From: Desulfovibrionaceae bacterium
GTDB lineage: Bacteria > Desulfobacterota > Desulfovibrionia > Desulfovibrionales > Desulfovibrionaceae
Reading direction: 5' to 3'
Length of the DNA stretch: 31,908 bases
Assembly: GCA_017613475.1 (NCBI GenBank)
Contig: JAGADT010000157.1
Location: 1 to 31,908, forward strand
The notes below the pieces were generated by a model, which saw nothing but the letters and a program-made list of their open reading frames with translations, did not search any database and was not told the DNA's origin. The first letter of the stretch is position 1, and each line of letters starts with the position of its first letter. Below, piece by piece: positions 5,059 to 13,607 of the stretch. Made by a program: the position numbers and the translations under genes.

Positions 5059-8000
5059 ATGCCGAAGCGTACAGATCTCCACAAAATCCTCATCATCGGT
5101 TCCGGCCCGATCATCATCGGGCAGGCCTGCGAATTCGACTACTCAGGAACACAGGGCATCAAGGCCCTCAAGGAAGAGGGCTACGAAATTGTTCTCGTCA
5201 ACTCCAATCCGGCGACGATTATGACCGACCCCGGACTGGCGGACCGCACCTATATCGAACCCATTGAGCCGGAAACCGTGGCGGCCATTGTCCGCAAGGA
5301 GCGCCCGGACGCCATCCTCCCCACGCTTGGCGGCCAGACGGGCCTGAATACGGCCCTTGAGCTTGCCAGGATGGGCGTGCTGGATGAATGCGGTACGGAG
5401 CTTATCGGCGTGCGTGCAGAATCCATTGAAAAGGCCGAAAGCCGCGAGCTGTTCCGCGAATGCATGCAGCGCATCGGCCTCAAGGTGCCTGCCAGCCGCA
5501 TTGTCCGCAGCATGGAGGAAATGCGCGAAGCCGCCAAAGAGCTGCCCTTCCCGCTTATCATCCGCCCGGCCTTCACCCTTGGCGGCACGGGCAGCGGCGT
5601 TGCCTACAACATGGAGGACCTTGAAGCCATCGTTGCCGATGGCCTGACCGCCAGCATGACGCACGAAGTTTTGCTGGAGCAGTCGGTCCTGGGCTGGAAA
5701 GAGCTGGAAATGGAGCTGGTGCGCGACAAGGATGACAACACCGTGGTCGTCTGCTCCATCGAGAACTTCGATGCCATGGGCGTGCACACCGGCGACTCCA
5801 TCACCGTGGCCCCGGCCCAGACGCTCAGCCCCGAAATCTACCGCAAAATGCTGGACGCCTCCATTGCCATCATGCAGGAAATCGGCGTCTGCGCCGGCGG
5901 CTCCAACATGCAGTTCGCCATCAACCCCAAAGACGGGGAAATGGTCGTCATTGAAATGAACCCGCGCGTTTCGCGCTCCTCGGCGCTGGCCTCCAAGGCC
6001 ACGGGCTTCCCCATCGCCCGCATTTCCGCCAAGCTCGCCGTGGGCTACACCCTGGATGAACTGCGCAACGACGTGGCCCAGAACCCCACCAAGTGCTACG
6101 AGCTGGCCATTGACTACTGCGTTATCAAAATCCCCCGCTTCAATTTTGAAAAATTCCCGGGCTCCAAGGACGAGCTGACCACCTCCATGAAGAGCGTCGG
6201 CGAAACCATGGCCCTGGGCCGCACCTTCAAGGAAGCGCTGCAGAAAGGCCTGCGCTCGCTTGAAATCGGCGCCGCCGGCCTTGGCGGGAACTTCCGCGCC
6301 GCCGTGCCCTCCGTTTCCGAGCTTATGCCCAAGCTGCGCATCCCCAATTCGCGCCGCATCTTTGCCGTGCGCGACGCCATGCTCGCCGGCATGAGCATTG
6401 AAGAAATCTACGAGGCCACCTGGATCGACCCCTGGTTCCTCAACGAAGTCAAGGACATCGTTGATGAGGAGCAGGCCATCCGCGACTTCGCCCTGGCCAA
6501 CGACACCACCCCCGCCAATCCGGAGCTCAAGCCTGTGCTTCAGCGCGCCAAGGAAATGGGCTTTTCCGACAGGCAGCTGGCCGAAATGTGGCGCCGCCCT
6601 GAAAGCGACATCCGCGCGCTGCGCAAGGCCACGGACGTGACGCCGGCCTACGGGCTCGTGGGCACCTGCGCCGCGGCCTTCAAGACCATGCCCTACTTCT
6701 TTTCCACCTACGGAAAGGGCGAGGAACTGCCCCCCACCTCCGGCCGCAAGGTCATGATCCTTGGCGGCGGCCCCAACCGCATCGGCCAGGGCATTGAGTT
6801 TGACTACTGCTGCTGCCATGCCTCCTACGCCCTCAGGGATGCCGGCGTGCAGGCCATCATGGTCAACTCCAACCCCGAAACCGTTTCCACCGACTACGAC
6901 ACCTCAGACCGCCTCTTCTTTGAACCCCTGACCTTTGAGGACGTGCTGCAGCTCGTTGAGCTGGAACGCCCGGACGGCGTCATCGTGCAGTTTGGCGGGC
7001 AGACCCCGCTTAACCTCGCCGTGCCGCTGATGCGCGCGGGCGTGCCCATCCTTGGCACCAGCCCCGATGCCATTGACCGCGCCGAAGACCGCGAGCGCTT
7101 CCAGGCGCTCCTCAAAAAGCTCTCCCTCCGCCAGCCGGCCAACGGCACGGCCCGCACGGTGGAAGAAGCCTGCGCGGTGGCGAGGGAAATCCACTACCCC
7201 ATCCTGGTGCGCCCCAGCTACGTGCTTGGCGGACGCGCCATGCAGGTCGTGTACGATGACGCCCAGCTCATGGAATACTTCGCCCGCCATGTGGGCAGCC
7301 AGGTCCTGGAGCACCCCATCCTCATCGACAAGTTCCTTGAAAACGCCATCGAGGTTGATGTGGACGCCCTTGCCGACGGCACGGACGTGTATGTGGCCGG
7401 CATCATGGAGCACATTGAAGAAGCCGGCATCCATTCCGGCGACTCCTCCTGCACGCTGCCGCCCTATTCGCTCCCGCAGGACATCATCGATGAAATCGAG
7501 CGCCAGACCCGCGCCCTCGCGCTGGAACTGCGCGTTGTCGGCCTGATGAACATCCAGTACGCCGTGAAGGACGGCGTGGTTTACATCCTCGAAGTCAATC
7601 CCCGGGCCTCGCGCACGGCGCCCTTTGTCTCCAAGGCAACGGGCGTGCCGCTGCCCCGCCTTGCCACGCAGATCATGATGGGCAAGACGCTGAAGGAGCT
7701 GAACCCCGACTCCATGCGCCGTTCGGGCTACACGGCCGTAAAGGAAGCCGTGTTCCCCTTCCGCCGCTTCCCGGGCGTGGATATCCTCCTTGGACCTGAA
7801 ATGCGCTCCACAGGCGAAGTCATGGGCATTGCGCCGACCTTTGAGGAAGCCTTCCTCAAGAGCCAGCTTGCCGCAGGGCAGAAGCTGCCTACCTCCGGGC
7901 GCGTCTTCATCTCCGTCAATGACAGCGACAAGCCGCAGGTCCTCCCCGTTGCCCGCCTCTTTGCGGACATGGGCTTTGAGCTGCTGGCCACCGCCGGCAC

Positions 8001-8301
8001 AGCCGCCACGCTGACGGCCGCGGGCATTCCGGCCGTGCGCGTGCACAAGCTGAGCGAGGGACGCCCCAACGTGGTGGACTACATCAAGAACAACGAGATC
8101 TCCCTGGTCGTCAACACGGCCTCCGGCAAAAACACCGCCGGCGACTCCAGGACCATCCGCCAGATCACCCTCCAGTACGGCCTGCCCTACACAACCACCA
8201 TCTCCGGCGCCAGGGCCATTGCGCGGTCCATTAAGTCAACCCTGGGCAAAGACTCCGGGAATATCCTTGTAACCGCGCTGCAAACCTACTACACTGAGTA
8301 A
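5059..8301 (+). CDS. carB: carbamoyl-phosphate synthase large subunit
   Basis: 1080 residues, the usual length (E. coli about 1073). It makes carbamoyl phosphate from bicarbonate, ammonia delivered by CarA, and two ATP, for arginine and pyrimidine synthesis. Two homologous ATP-grasp halves are visible. The N-terminal carboxyphosphate half opens K-I-L-I-I-G-S-G-P-I-I-I-G-Q and has I-E-M-N-P-R-V-S-R-S-S-A. The C-terminal carbamoyl-phosphate half begins near residue 560 with V-M-I-L-G-G-G-P-N-R-I-G-Q-G-I-E and has L-E-V-N-P-R-A-S-R-T. The last 140 residues form the MGS-like allosteric domain (FISVNDSDKPQVLPVARLFADM). No carA is in the window. purF follows after 73 nt. Confidence 0.98.
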   Translation: MPKRTDLHKILIIGSGPIIIGQACEFDYSGTQGIKALKEEGYEIVLVNSNPATIMTDPGLADRTYIEPIEPETVAAIVRKERPDAILPTLGGQTGLNTALELARMGVLDECGTELIGVRAESIEKAESRELFRECMQRIGLKVPASRIVRSMEEMREAAKELPFPLIIRPAFTLGGTGSGVAYNMEDLEAIVADGLTASMTHEVLLEQSVLGWKELEMELVRDKDDNTVVVCSIENFDAMGVHTGDSITVAPAQTLSPEIYRKMLDASIAIMQEIGVCAGGSNMQFAINPKDGEMVVIEMNPRVSRSSALASKATGFPIARISAKLAVGYTLDELRNDVAQNPTKCYELAIDYCVIKIPRFNFEKFPGSKDELTTSMKSVGETMALGRTFKEALQKGLRSLEIGAAGLGGNFRAAVPSVSELMPKLRIPNSRRIFAVRDAMLAGMSIEEIYEATWIDPWFLNEVKDIVDEEQAIRDFALANDTTPANPELKPVLQRAKEMGFSDRQLAEMWRRPESDIRALRKATDVTPAYGLVGTCAAAFKTMPYFFSTYGKGEELPPTSGRKVMILGGGPNRIGQGIEFDYCCCHASYALRDAGVQAIMVNSNPETVSTDYDTSDRLFFEPLTFEDVLQLVELERPDGVIVQFGGQTPLNLAVPLMRAGVPILGTSPDAIDRAEDRERFQALLKKLSLRQPANGTARTVEEACAVAREIHYPILVRPSYVLGGRAMQVVYDDAQLMEYFARHVGSQVLEHPILIDKFLENAIEVDVDALADGTDVYVAGIMEHIEEAGIHSGDSSCTLPPYSLPQDIIDEIERQTRALALELRVVGLMNIQYAVKDGVVYILEVNPRASRTAPFVSKATGVPLPRLATQIMMGKTLKELNPDSMRRSGYTAVKEAVFPFRRFPGVDILLGPEMRSTGEVMGIAPTFEEAFLKSQLAAGQKLPTSGRVFISVNDSDKPQVLPVARLFADMGFELLATAGTAATLTAAGIPAVRVHKLSEGRPNVVDYIKNNEISLVVNTASGKNTAGDSRTIRQITLQYGLPYTTTISGARAIARSIKSTLGKDSGNILVTALQTYYTE

Positions 8302-8308
8302 AAACACA

Positions 8309-8336
8309 GGGCGGGGGACTTAAAGGTTCCCCGCCC
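8309..8336 (+). other. carB-purF intergenic hairpin
   Basis: GGGCGGGG (8309-8316) pairs with CCCCGCCC (8329-8336) with a 12-nt loop and no U-run. It could stabilise the carB message end or attenuate purF. AAGGAGGG at 8359-8366 is the purF ribosome-binding site. Confidence 0.5.
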
Positions 8337-8374
8337 GTCCACGCCCCATCCCCCGGAAAAGGAGGGTTCCCTGC

Positions 8375-9757
8375 ATGTGCGGACTCTTTGGCATTTCCAA
8401 CCATCCAGAAGCCTCCCGCATGGCCTATTTCGGCCTCTACGCGCAGCAGCACCGGGGGCAGGAAAGCGCGGGCATTGCCGCCCATGACGAAACGGGCATC
8501 CACGCCCACACAGGCATGGGCCTTGTTCCCGACGTGTTTGACGAGGCGGCGCTGAACCGCCTCACAGGCAGCGCCGCCATCGGGCATGTGCGCTACTCCA
8601 CAACCGGGTCTTCCGCCCTGCGCAACGCCCAGCCGCTTGTCGTGCACATCCGGGGCCTCAACCTCGCGCTCGCCCACAACGGCAACCTGACCAACGCCGC
8701 CGCCCTGCGCCGCGAGCTGGAAGAGCAGGGCTCCATTTTCCAGACCAACAGCGACAGCGAGACCTTTGTCCACCTCATCGCCCATGGCATGAAAAGCGCC
8801 GCCTCCCTGGAGGAGGCCATACGGGCGGCCTGCGCGCGCGTGCAGGGCGCCTACTCCCTGGTCATCCTGGCTGAGGGGCGCCTCATTGCCATCCGCGATC
8901 CGCACGGCTTCCATCCCCTGGCGCTGGGACGCGCCGAAAAATCCTGGGTTGTCGCCTCGGAAACCTGCGCCCTGGACCTGCTGGAAGCGGAATACATCCG
9001 CGACATCGATCCGGGGGAAATGCTCATCATCTCCGGCGATAACCTCAACTCCCAAAAGCTGGACGGAGCGGGGAGCGTGCCCATCCGCCAGTGCATTTTT
9101 GAGCTCGTCTACTTTGCCCGGCCGGATTCCCGCATTTTTGGAGAAGAGGTCTACACCTGCCGCAAAAACATGGGGCTGGAACTGGCCAAAGAAGCCCCCA
9201 GCGAAGCCCAGCTCACCATGCCCTTCCCCGATTCCGGCATTTATGCCGCCATCGGCTATTCGCAGGGCACGGGCATTCCCTACGAGCACGCCCTCATCCG
9301 CAACCACTATGTGGGCCGCACCTTCATCCAGCCTTCCCAGGGCATGCGCAGCTTCGGCGTGCGGGTAAAGCTCAACCCCGTGCGCTCCGTCATCAGCGGC
9401 AGGCATATCTGCGTTATCGATGACTCCGTTGTCCGCGGAACGACCATGCGCACCCGCGTGGGCAAGCTCAGGGAGCACGGCGCAAAAATTGTGGACGCGC
9501 GCATCAGCTGCCCGCCCGTGCGCTTCCCCTGCTTTTACGGCGTGAACTTCTCCACCGCGGAGGAGCTTACCGCAGCCAGGCATCCGCTCAGCGAGCTGCC
9601 CCGCCTCCTCAACCTGGATTCCCTCTGCTATTTGAGCATCGAGGGACTGCTTAGGACGGTAAAGGAGCCGGACCATTACTGCCTCGCCTGCTTCAACGGC
9701 AGCTACCCCACGCCTGTGCCCTCCTGCAGCGGCTGCAAAGCCTGCGGCCAGGCGTAA
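8375..9757 (+). CDS. purF: amidophosphoribosyltransferase (glutamine PRPP amidotransferase)
   Basis: 460 residues; first committed step of purine synthesis, PRPP + glutamine to phosphoribosylamine. Cys2 right after the start Met is the N-terminal nucleophile of the class II glutaminase domain (CGLFGISNH, QQHRGQESAG), with no propeptide. The PRPP-binding loop is C-V-I-D-D-S-V-V-R-G-T-T (residues 346-357). Cys240 (R-Q-C-I-F-E), Cys386 (F-P-C-F-Y-G), and Cys436/Cys439 (Y-C-L-A-C-F) sit where the Bacillus-type enzymes bind a [4Fe-4S] cluster, so this belongs to the iron-sulfur class. A C-terminal tail adds C-S-G-C-K-A-C. It is probably cotranscribed with carB. Confidence 0.97.
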   Translation: MCGLFGISNHPEASRMAYFGLYAQQHRGQESAGIAAHDETGIHAHTGMGLVPDVFDEAALNRLTGSAAIGHVRYSTTGSSALRNAQPLVVHIRGLNLALAHNGNLTNAAALRRELEEQGSIFQTNSDSETFVHLIAHGMKSAASLEEAIRAACARVQGAYSLVILAEGRLIAIRDPHGFHPLALGRAEKSWVVASETCALDLLEAEYIRDIDPGEMLIISGDNLNSQKLDGAGSVPIRQCIFELVYFARPDSRIFGEEVYTCRKNMGLELAKEAPSEAQLTMPFPDSGIYAAIGYSQGTGIPYEHALIRNHYVGRTFIQPSQGMRSFGVRVKLNPVRSVISGRHICVIDDSVVRGTTMRTRVGKLREHGAKIVDARISCPPVRFPCFYGVNFSTAEELTAARHPLSELPRLLNLDSLCYLSIEGLLRTVKEPDHYCLACFNGSYPTPVPSCSGCKACGQA

Positions 9758-9804
9758 GGCTCCGCAAACCCGGGCACATACGCAGCCAAAAGCGCAGGTA
9801 AGCC

Positions 9805-10905
9805 ATGCCATCGCCGCACGCCATCGCCGTTTGGAACACCGCGTTCCTTGGGGACGCCGTCCTTACCCTGCCGCTTGTGCGCACGCTGAAAACAGCCTTC
9901 CCCGAAGCTGACATTGATTTTTACGTCCGGGCCGGGCTGGGAACGCTCTTTGCCGCCCAGCCGGAACTCAGGCGGGTCTTTGAAATCCAAAAAGGCAGGC
10001 AGGGCATCGGCGCCCTGCGGGCGCAGTGCCAGGACATCGCGGCGCGCCGCTATGATGTGTGGGTTGACGCGCACCCAAGCCCCCGCTCCGCCCTTATCGC
10101 CCGCTTCAGCGGCGCCCCCCTGCGCGTGGGCTATTCAGGGCTGCCGCGCAGCCTTGCCTTTACCCACGCCGTGCCCAGGCGCTTTGACGAACTGGATGAA
10201 ATCGAACGCCTGCTCCAGCTCACCACGCCCGTATTCCGGCACTTCAATATCCAGCTCCCGGGCTTCAGCCCCGATATCCCGGATGACGATCTGCACTGGC
10301 CCTGCCTGGCCCTTGCGGAAGAGGCCTGCGGACACGCGAAAGCCTTTTTCTCCTCCCTGCCTGCCGGCCCCTGCCTGGGGCTCCACCCGGGTTCACGCTG
10401 GGCCACAAAACGCTGGACGCCGGAAGGCTTTGCCGGCATTGCCAGAAAAGCCGCCGGCATTGGCGCGAACGTCCTCGTGTTTTCCGGATCACAGGAGGAA
10501 ACGCTCATTGCCCGCGAGGTCATCCGCCTTGCCGGGCTTGAGGGCTCCCCGCGGCTCTTCGACCTTTCCGGCTCCCTGCCACTGCCGCATCTGGCCGCCT
10601 TCCTCAGGCGCCTTTCCGTGTACGTAAGCAACGATTCAGGGCCGCTCCACCTTGCCTGGTGCCAGCGTGTGCCGACAGCAGCCATCTTTGGGCCAACAGT
10701 CCGCCGCCTCGGCTTTTTCCCCAGGGGGAAAAGCAGCACCGTGCTGGAAGTGCCGGAAAGCGAGCTTGCCTGCCGCCCATGCAGCCTGCACGGCCCCAAT
10801 GCCTGCCCCCAAAGGCACCACCGCTGCATGAAAGACATCCTGCCGGAAGAGGTCTGGCAGCATGTCCAGCCCTATCTGGGCCAGTCCGGCACCAGCCCTG
10901 AATAA
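9805..10905 (+). CDS. waaF: glycosyltransferase family 9, heptosyltransferase II-like
   Basis: 366 residues in the two-Rossmann GT-B fold of LPS heptosyltransferases. N-terminal A-V-W-N-T-A-F-L-G-D-A-V-L-T-L-P-L is the family start. HPGSRWATKRWTPEGFA and SNDSGPLHLA with I-F-G-P-T are the donor-binding motifs, and the Cys/His-rich end (C-R-P-C-S-L-H-G-P, C-P-Q-R-H-H-R-C-M) is typical of WaaF/RfaF. It adds ADP-heptose to the inner LPS core at the cytoplasmic face. The start follows only a weak AGG. It sits 47 nt after purF and 33 nt before the lipoprotein gene, so one + strand transcript is likely. The choice of WaaF over other GT9 members is an inference. Confidence 0.85.
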   Translation: MPSPHAIAVWNTAFLGDAVLTLPLVRTLKTAFPEADIDFYVRAGLGTLFAAQPELRRVFEIQKGRQGIGALRAQCQDIAARRYDVWVDAHPSPRSALIARFSGAPLRVGYSGLPRSLAFTHAVPRRFDELDEIERLLQLTTPVFRHFNIQLPGFSPDIPDDDLHWPCLALAEEACGHAKAFFSSLPAGPCLGLHPGSRWATKRWTPEGFAGIARKAAGIGANVLVFSGSQEETLIAREVIRLAGLEGSPRLFDLSGSLPLPHLAAFLRRLSVYVSNDSGPLHLAWCQRVPTAAIFGPTVRRLGFFPRGKSSTVLEVPESELACRPCSLHGPNACPQRHHRCMKDILPEEVWQHVQPYLGQSGTSPE

Positions 10906-10938
10906 ACGATACATCCAACCATCCCGGAGGGTCTTAAC

Positions 10939-11664
10939 ATGCGCCTCTTTTTCGCCCTCGCGCTCATCGCCGCCGTATCCTGCGCCATCATTGGCTGCCG
11001 CGAACAAAAGCCCCTTATCCGCGGCGTGGCCGAAAACATGCTGGTTTCGCCCAACAGGCCGGATATTGCCGTCAGCCCGGCCGCATCCTTCACGCTTGTG
11101 GATGCGTACCGCGCGGACCCGGCCATAATGCCCATGAACACCAATGTCCTGGCGACAACAAAGCTCTGGTGCGCCCGCTATGCCTCATCCAGTCCGGAAG
11201 CCCGCCTCTTCGCCATGTTTGGCGAGGTGGACGATCCCTGGACATGGCACCCCAGCCCCAAAAGCCCGGCCAAGCTCCTCCGCCGCAGGGACAACGTGGT
11301 TATGGCGGGTTTTGATGGCACGGCCATGACCTATATCCTCCCTGCCGAACACGACCCGTGGCGCATTGGCCCCGAGCCAGCCCCCTGGAACAGGGGCAGC
11401 CTTGTCTGGCGCTTCAGGTTCAACGCCTTCTTCCACCATTTTACCGTGCTGGTGGAATACCGCGAACCGCTTGAAGAGGGCATAGAAAACGATCCCGCAG
11501 CCCTTGCCGACTTTGAAAAGCGGGCGAAAAGCGCCTTTGCCCTGCTGAGGGGAAAAGAGGGCTCCCTGCCACGGCCCGCCCAGAACCTGCCGTATCCTCC
11601 CAGGGAACTGAAGCGCTCAGAACTGGGCAAAACCCTGGGACCCGTCTGGGGCGAAAAGCAATAA
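10939..11664 (+). CDS. predicted lipoprotein of unknown function
   Basis: 241 residues; GGAGG (10926-10930) lies 8 nt before the ATG. The N-terminus is a lipoprotein signal, MRLFFALALIAAVSCAIIGC, with Cys20 as lipidation site, so the protein should be membrane-anchored in the periplasm. The rest is mixed and contains WTWHPSPKSPAKLLRR and a Trp/Phe-rich strand region (LVWRFRFNAFFHHFTVLVEYREPL). I do not recognise a functional domain with confidence; it resembles uncharacterised Desulfovibrio lipoproteins (possibly the DUF4851 group). Its place after a heptosyltransferase hints at an envelope role, which is only guilt by association. Confidence 0.8.
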   Translation: MRLFFALALIAAVSCAIIGCREQKPLIRGVAENMLVSPNRPDIAVSPAASFTLVDAYRADPAIMPMNTNVLATTKLWCARYASSSPEARLFAMFGEVDDPWTWHPSPKSPAKLLRRRDNVVMAGFDGTAMTYILPAEHDPWRIGPEPAPWNRGSLVWRFRFNAFFHHFTVLVEYREPLEEGIENDPAALADFEKRAKSAFALLRGKEGSLPRPAQNLPYPPRELKRSELGKTLGPVWGEKQ

Positions 11665-11684
11665 CGCGCAGCGCCTGAAAACAA

Positions 11685-11724
11685 AACAGAACGCGCCAGC
11701 CGTAAATGGCTGGCGCGTTCTGTT
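11685..11724. terminator. bidirectional terminator, 17-bp perfect stem
   Basis: AACAGAACGCGCCAGCC (11685-11701) and its exact reverse complement (11708-11724) flank a 6-nt loop. It separates the + strand carB-to-lipoprotein run from the convergent - strand gmhBA gene and can serve both, although the U-tracts are interrupted (TTCTGTT). Confidence 0.8.
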
Positions 11725-11742
11725 GAACAGGCATGAAAAATT

Positions 11743-12891
11743 TCAGCGGGGATTTCCGCACAAAGCCTGCTCCACCATGCCGCACAGGGCATGGCCCACA
11801 AGAATGTGCATCTCCTGAATCCTGGGGGTATGCGAAGAAGGGACGTTCAGCAAAACATCCGCAAGGGCGGCCATTTTTCCGCCGCCCTGCCCTGTAAGCG
11901 CGATGCAGGAAAGCCCCTGATCCCTCGCGGCCTGCATGGCAGCAAGCACGTTGCCGCTGTTTCCGCTGGTGGAAATGCCCACCAGCACGTCGCCCGCATT
12001 GCCGAGCGCCTGCACCTGCCGCTCAAAAACATGCCCGTAGCCGTAATCGTTGCTGATGGCCGTGAGCGCGGAGGTATCGCAGTGCAGGGCCACGGCAGCC
12101 AGCGGACGGCGGTCAAAGCCATAACGGCCCGTTAATTCCGCCGCCAGGTGCTGCGCATCCGCCGCGGAGCCGCCATTGCCGCAGAAAAGGATTTTTCCGC
12201 CTGCGGCAAGAGAGCGGGCAATCAGTCCGGCAGCCTCAGCCACCCTGGGCGCGAGAGCCGGCAAGGCCGTAAGGCACTGCGTATGCTCGGAAACATTTTC
12301 AAGAAACACGTCCGCCTTAAGCGCTGCTTCGTTCATGGGCTGCCTGCCTCCCCCTCGTGAAACCTGAGCCAAAATCCAGCGCACGGCATCGGCAAAGCTC
12401 TCCGCAACGTGCTCGGCTCCCGCCGTATCCGCCGCTTTTTCGCGTCCCGTCCGCACCAAAACGCCCTTTGCGCCGACATTGTGGGCCAGCTCCACATCGC
12501 ACGGCTTGTCGCCCACAACTACGGCGTTTGACAAATCAGCGCCCATGGACCTGGCGGCATCCAGGGCCATGCCCGGATTGGGCTTGCGGCAGCGGCACTG
12601 CTCCTCCGGCGCGTGGGGGCAGAACCAAATGCCTTCCAGCCGGACGCCAAACGCCGCCAGCAGCTCTTCCATGCGCCTGTTGACGGCGTGCATGTCCGCC
12701 TCTGCATAGTACCCGCGCCCGATGCCGGACTGGTTGGTCAGCACTCCCAGCCGGCAGCCCGCTTCGGCCAAGGCCTTAAGGCCTTCGCCAACGCCTGGCA
12801 GAAGCACAACGCCGGCAGGGTCGTGCAGGTAATGCCTGTCTTCAATCAGGGTGCCGTCATGGTCCAGCAAAACCACACAGCCTTCAGACAC
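11743..12891 (-). CDS. GmhB-GmhA fusion: heptose-bisphosphate phosphatase / phosphoheptose isomerase
   Basis: 382 residues joining two heptose-pathway enzymes in one frame. Residues 1-180 are a HAD phosphatase like GmhB: D10-H-D12-G-T nucleophile motif, TNQSGIGRGY, the Cys/His zinc loop C-P-H-A-P-E-E-Q-C-R-C (91-101), and V-G-D-K-P-C-D. Residues 186-382 are a SIS-domain isomerase like GmhA: G-N-G-G-S-A-A-D-A-Q-H-L-A-A-E, STSGNSGNVL, and the zinc-ligand region R-I-Q-E-M-H-I-L-V-G-H. The linker is only about ten residues (S-R-G-G-G-R-Q-P). The start is GTG with TTGGAGG 4 nt upstream. An internal ATG at residue 186 (12334-12336) has GGGGGAGG 10 nt upstream, so free GmhA could also be made. HldE, needed between these steps, is not in the window. 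Confidence 0.92.
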   Translation of the reverse strand: MSEGCVVLLDHDGTLIEDRHYLHDPAGVVLLPGVGEGLKALAEAGCRLGVLTNQSGIGRGYYAEADMHAVNRRMEELLAAFGVRLEGIWFCPHAPEEQCRCRKPNPGMALDAARSMGADLSNAVVVGDKPCDVELAHNVGAKGVLVRTGREKAADTAGAEHVAESFADAVRWILAQVSRGGGRQPMNEAALKADVFLENVSEHTQCLTALPALAPRVAEAAGLIARSLAAGGKILFCGNGGSAADAQHLAAELTGRYGFDRRPLAAVALHCDTSALTAISNDYGYGHVFERQVQALGNAGDVLVGISTSGNSGNVLAAMQAARDQGLSCIALTGQGGGKMAALADVLLNVPSSHTPRIQEMHILVGHALCGMVEQALCGNPR

Positions 12892-12961
12892 AGCGCCTCC
12901 AAAGCAGGATACTGCGGTTTATGCCGCGCAAAAGCCCACAGCCTTCAAAGCGATGCCTTGC

Positions 12962-13543
12962 CTAAAACGGCACATCATCCATCTGCTGCGCTTCGGAAGG
13001 GAATACCGGGCCGTCATCAGGAGCGCTGCCCTGCTGCGGCGGGAAGGCGGGAGCAGGCTGATTCAGATCCTGGGGCTGCGCCTGGTAGTTCGCGGCGGGA
13101 CCGCCATTTCCCTGCTGGTAGAACGGCGGCTCGTCAATCTGCCGGGCTCCGGACTGCGGGGCACTAGGCTGCGGCGCAGGGGAGTATCCTCCTCCGTACG
13201 CTCCGTCACCCTGCGCGTCGCGGCGGTCTAAAAACTGCACGCGCTGCGCACGGATTTCCGTTGAATACCGGTCCTGGCCGTTCTGATCCTGCCATTTGCG
13301 GGTCTGGAGGTTTCCCTCCACATACACAAGGCTGCCTTTCCTGAGGAAATTCTTGCAGTTTTCCGCGGCACGCTGAAACACGATCACACGGTGCCACTCT
13401 GTGCGTTCCACGCGCTGGCCCTGCTGATCCTTGTACGATTCGTCCGTCGCGATATTCAGCGTGCAGACGGGCGCGCCGGCCTGGGAATAACGGAGTTCGG
13501 GATCACGCCCCAGCCTTCCGATAATCATCACCTTATTCAGCAT
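12962..13543 (-). CDS. ssb: single-stranded DNA-binding protein
   Basis: 193 residues. The N-terminal OB fold begins MLNKVMIIGRLGRDPELRYS and contains T-E-W-H-R-V-I-V-F and L-V-Y-V-E-G-N-L-Q-T-R-K-W, the standard bacterial SSB core (to about residue 110). A Gly/Pro/Gln-rich disordered linker leads to the acidic tip D-D-V-P-F, which docks replication and repair enzymes. GGGAGG lies about 10 nt before the ATG. It lies between the biotin-carrier gene and gmhBA on the same strand, without an obvious terminator on either side, so cotranscription is possible. Confidence 0.97.
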   Translation of the reverse strand: MLNKVMIIGRLGRDPELRYSQAGAPVCTLNIATDESYKDQQGQRVERTEWHRVIVFQRAAENCKNFLRKGSLVYVEGNLQTRKWQDQNGQDRYSTEIRAQRVQFLDRRDAQGDGAYGGGYSPAPQPSAPQSGARQIDEPPFYQQGNGGPAANYQAQPQDLNQPAPAFPPQQGSAPDDGPVFPSEAQQMDDVPF

Positions 13544-13607
13544 CTTGCTCTGCCTCCCAAAAACTGCCTGCCCAGCGGCGGCAGCATGTCTTCATGCGCG
13601 GGGCGCT

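Noticed and set aside
5143..8046. Long minus-strand open frames opposite carB
   Set aside because: They mirror the codon bias of a GC-rich gene, are rich in Gly, His and Ala, and match no family; carB on the other strand is certain.
8231..9811. 526-codon minus-strand frame opposite purF
   Set aside because: Same reason: a shadow of purF with a low-complexity, biologically implausible composition.
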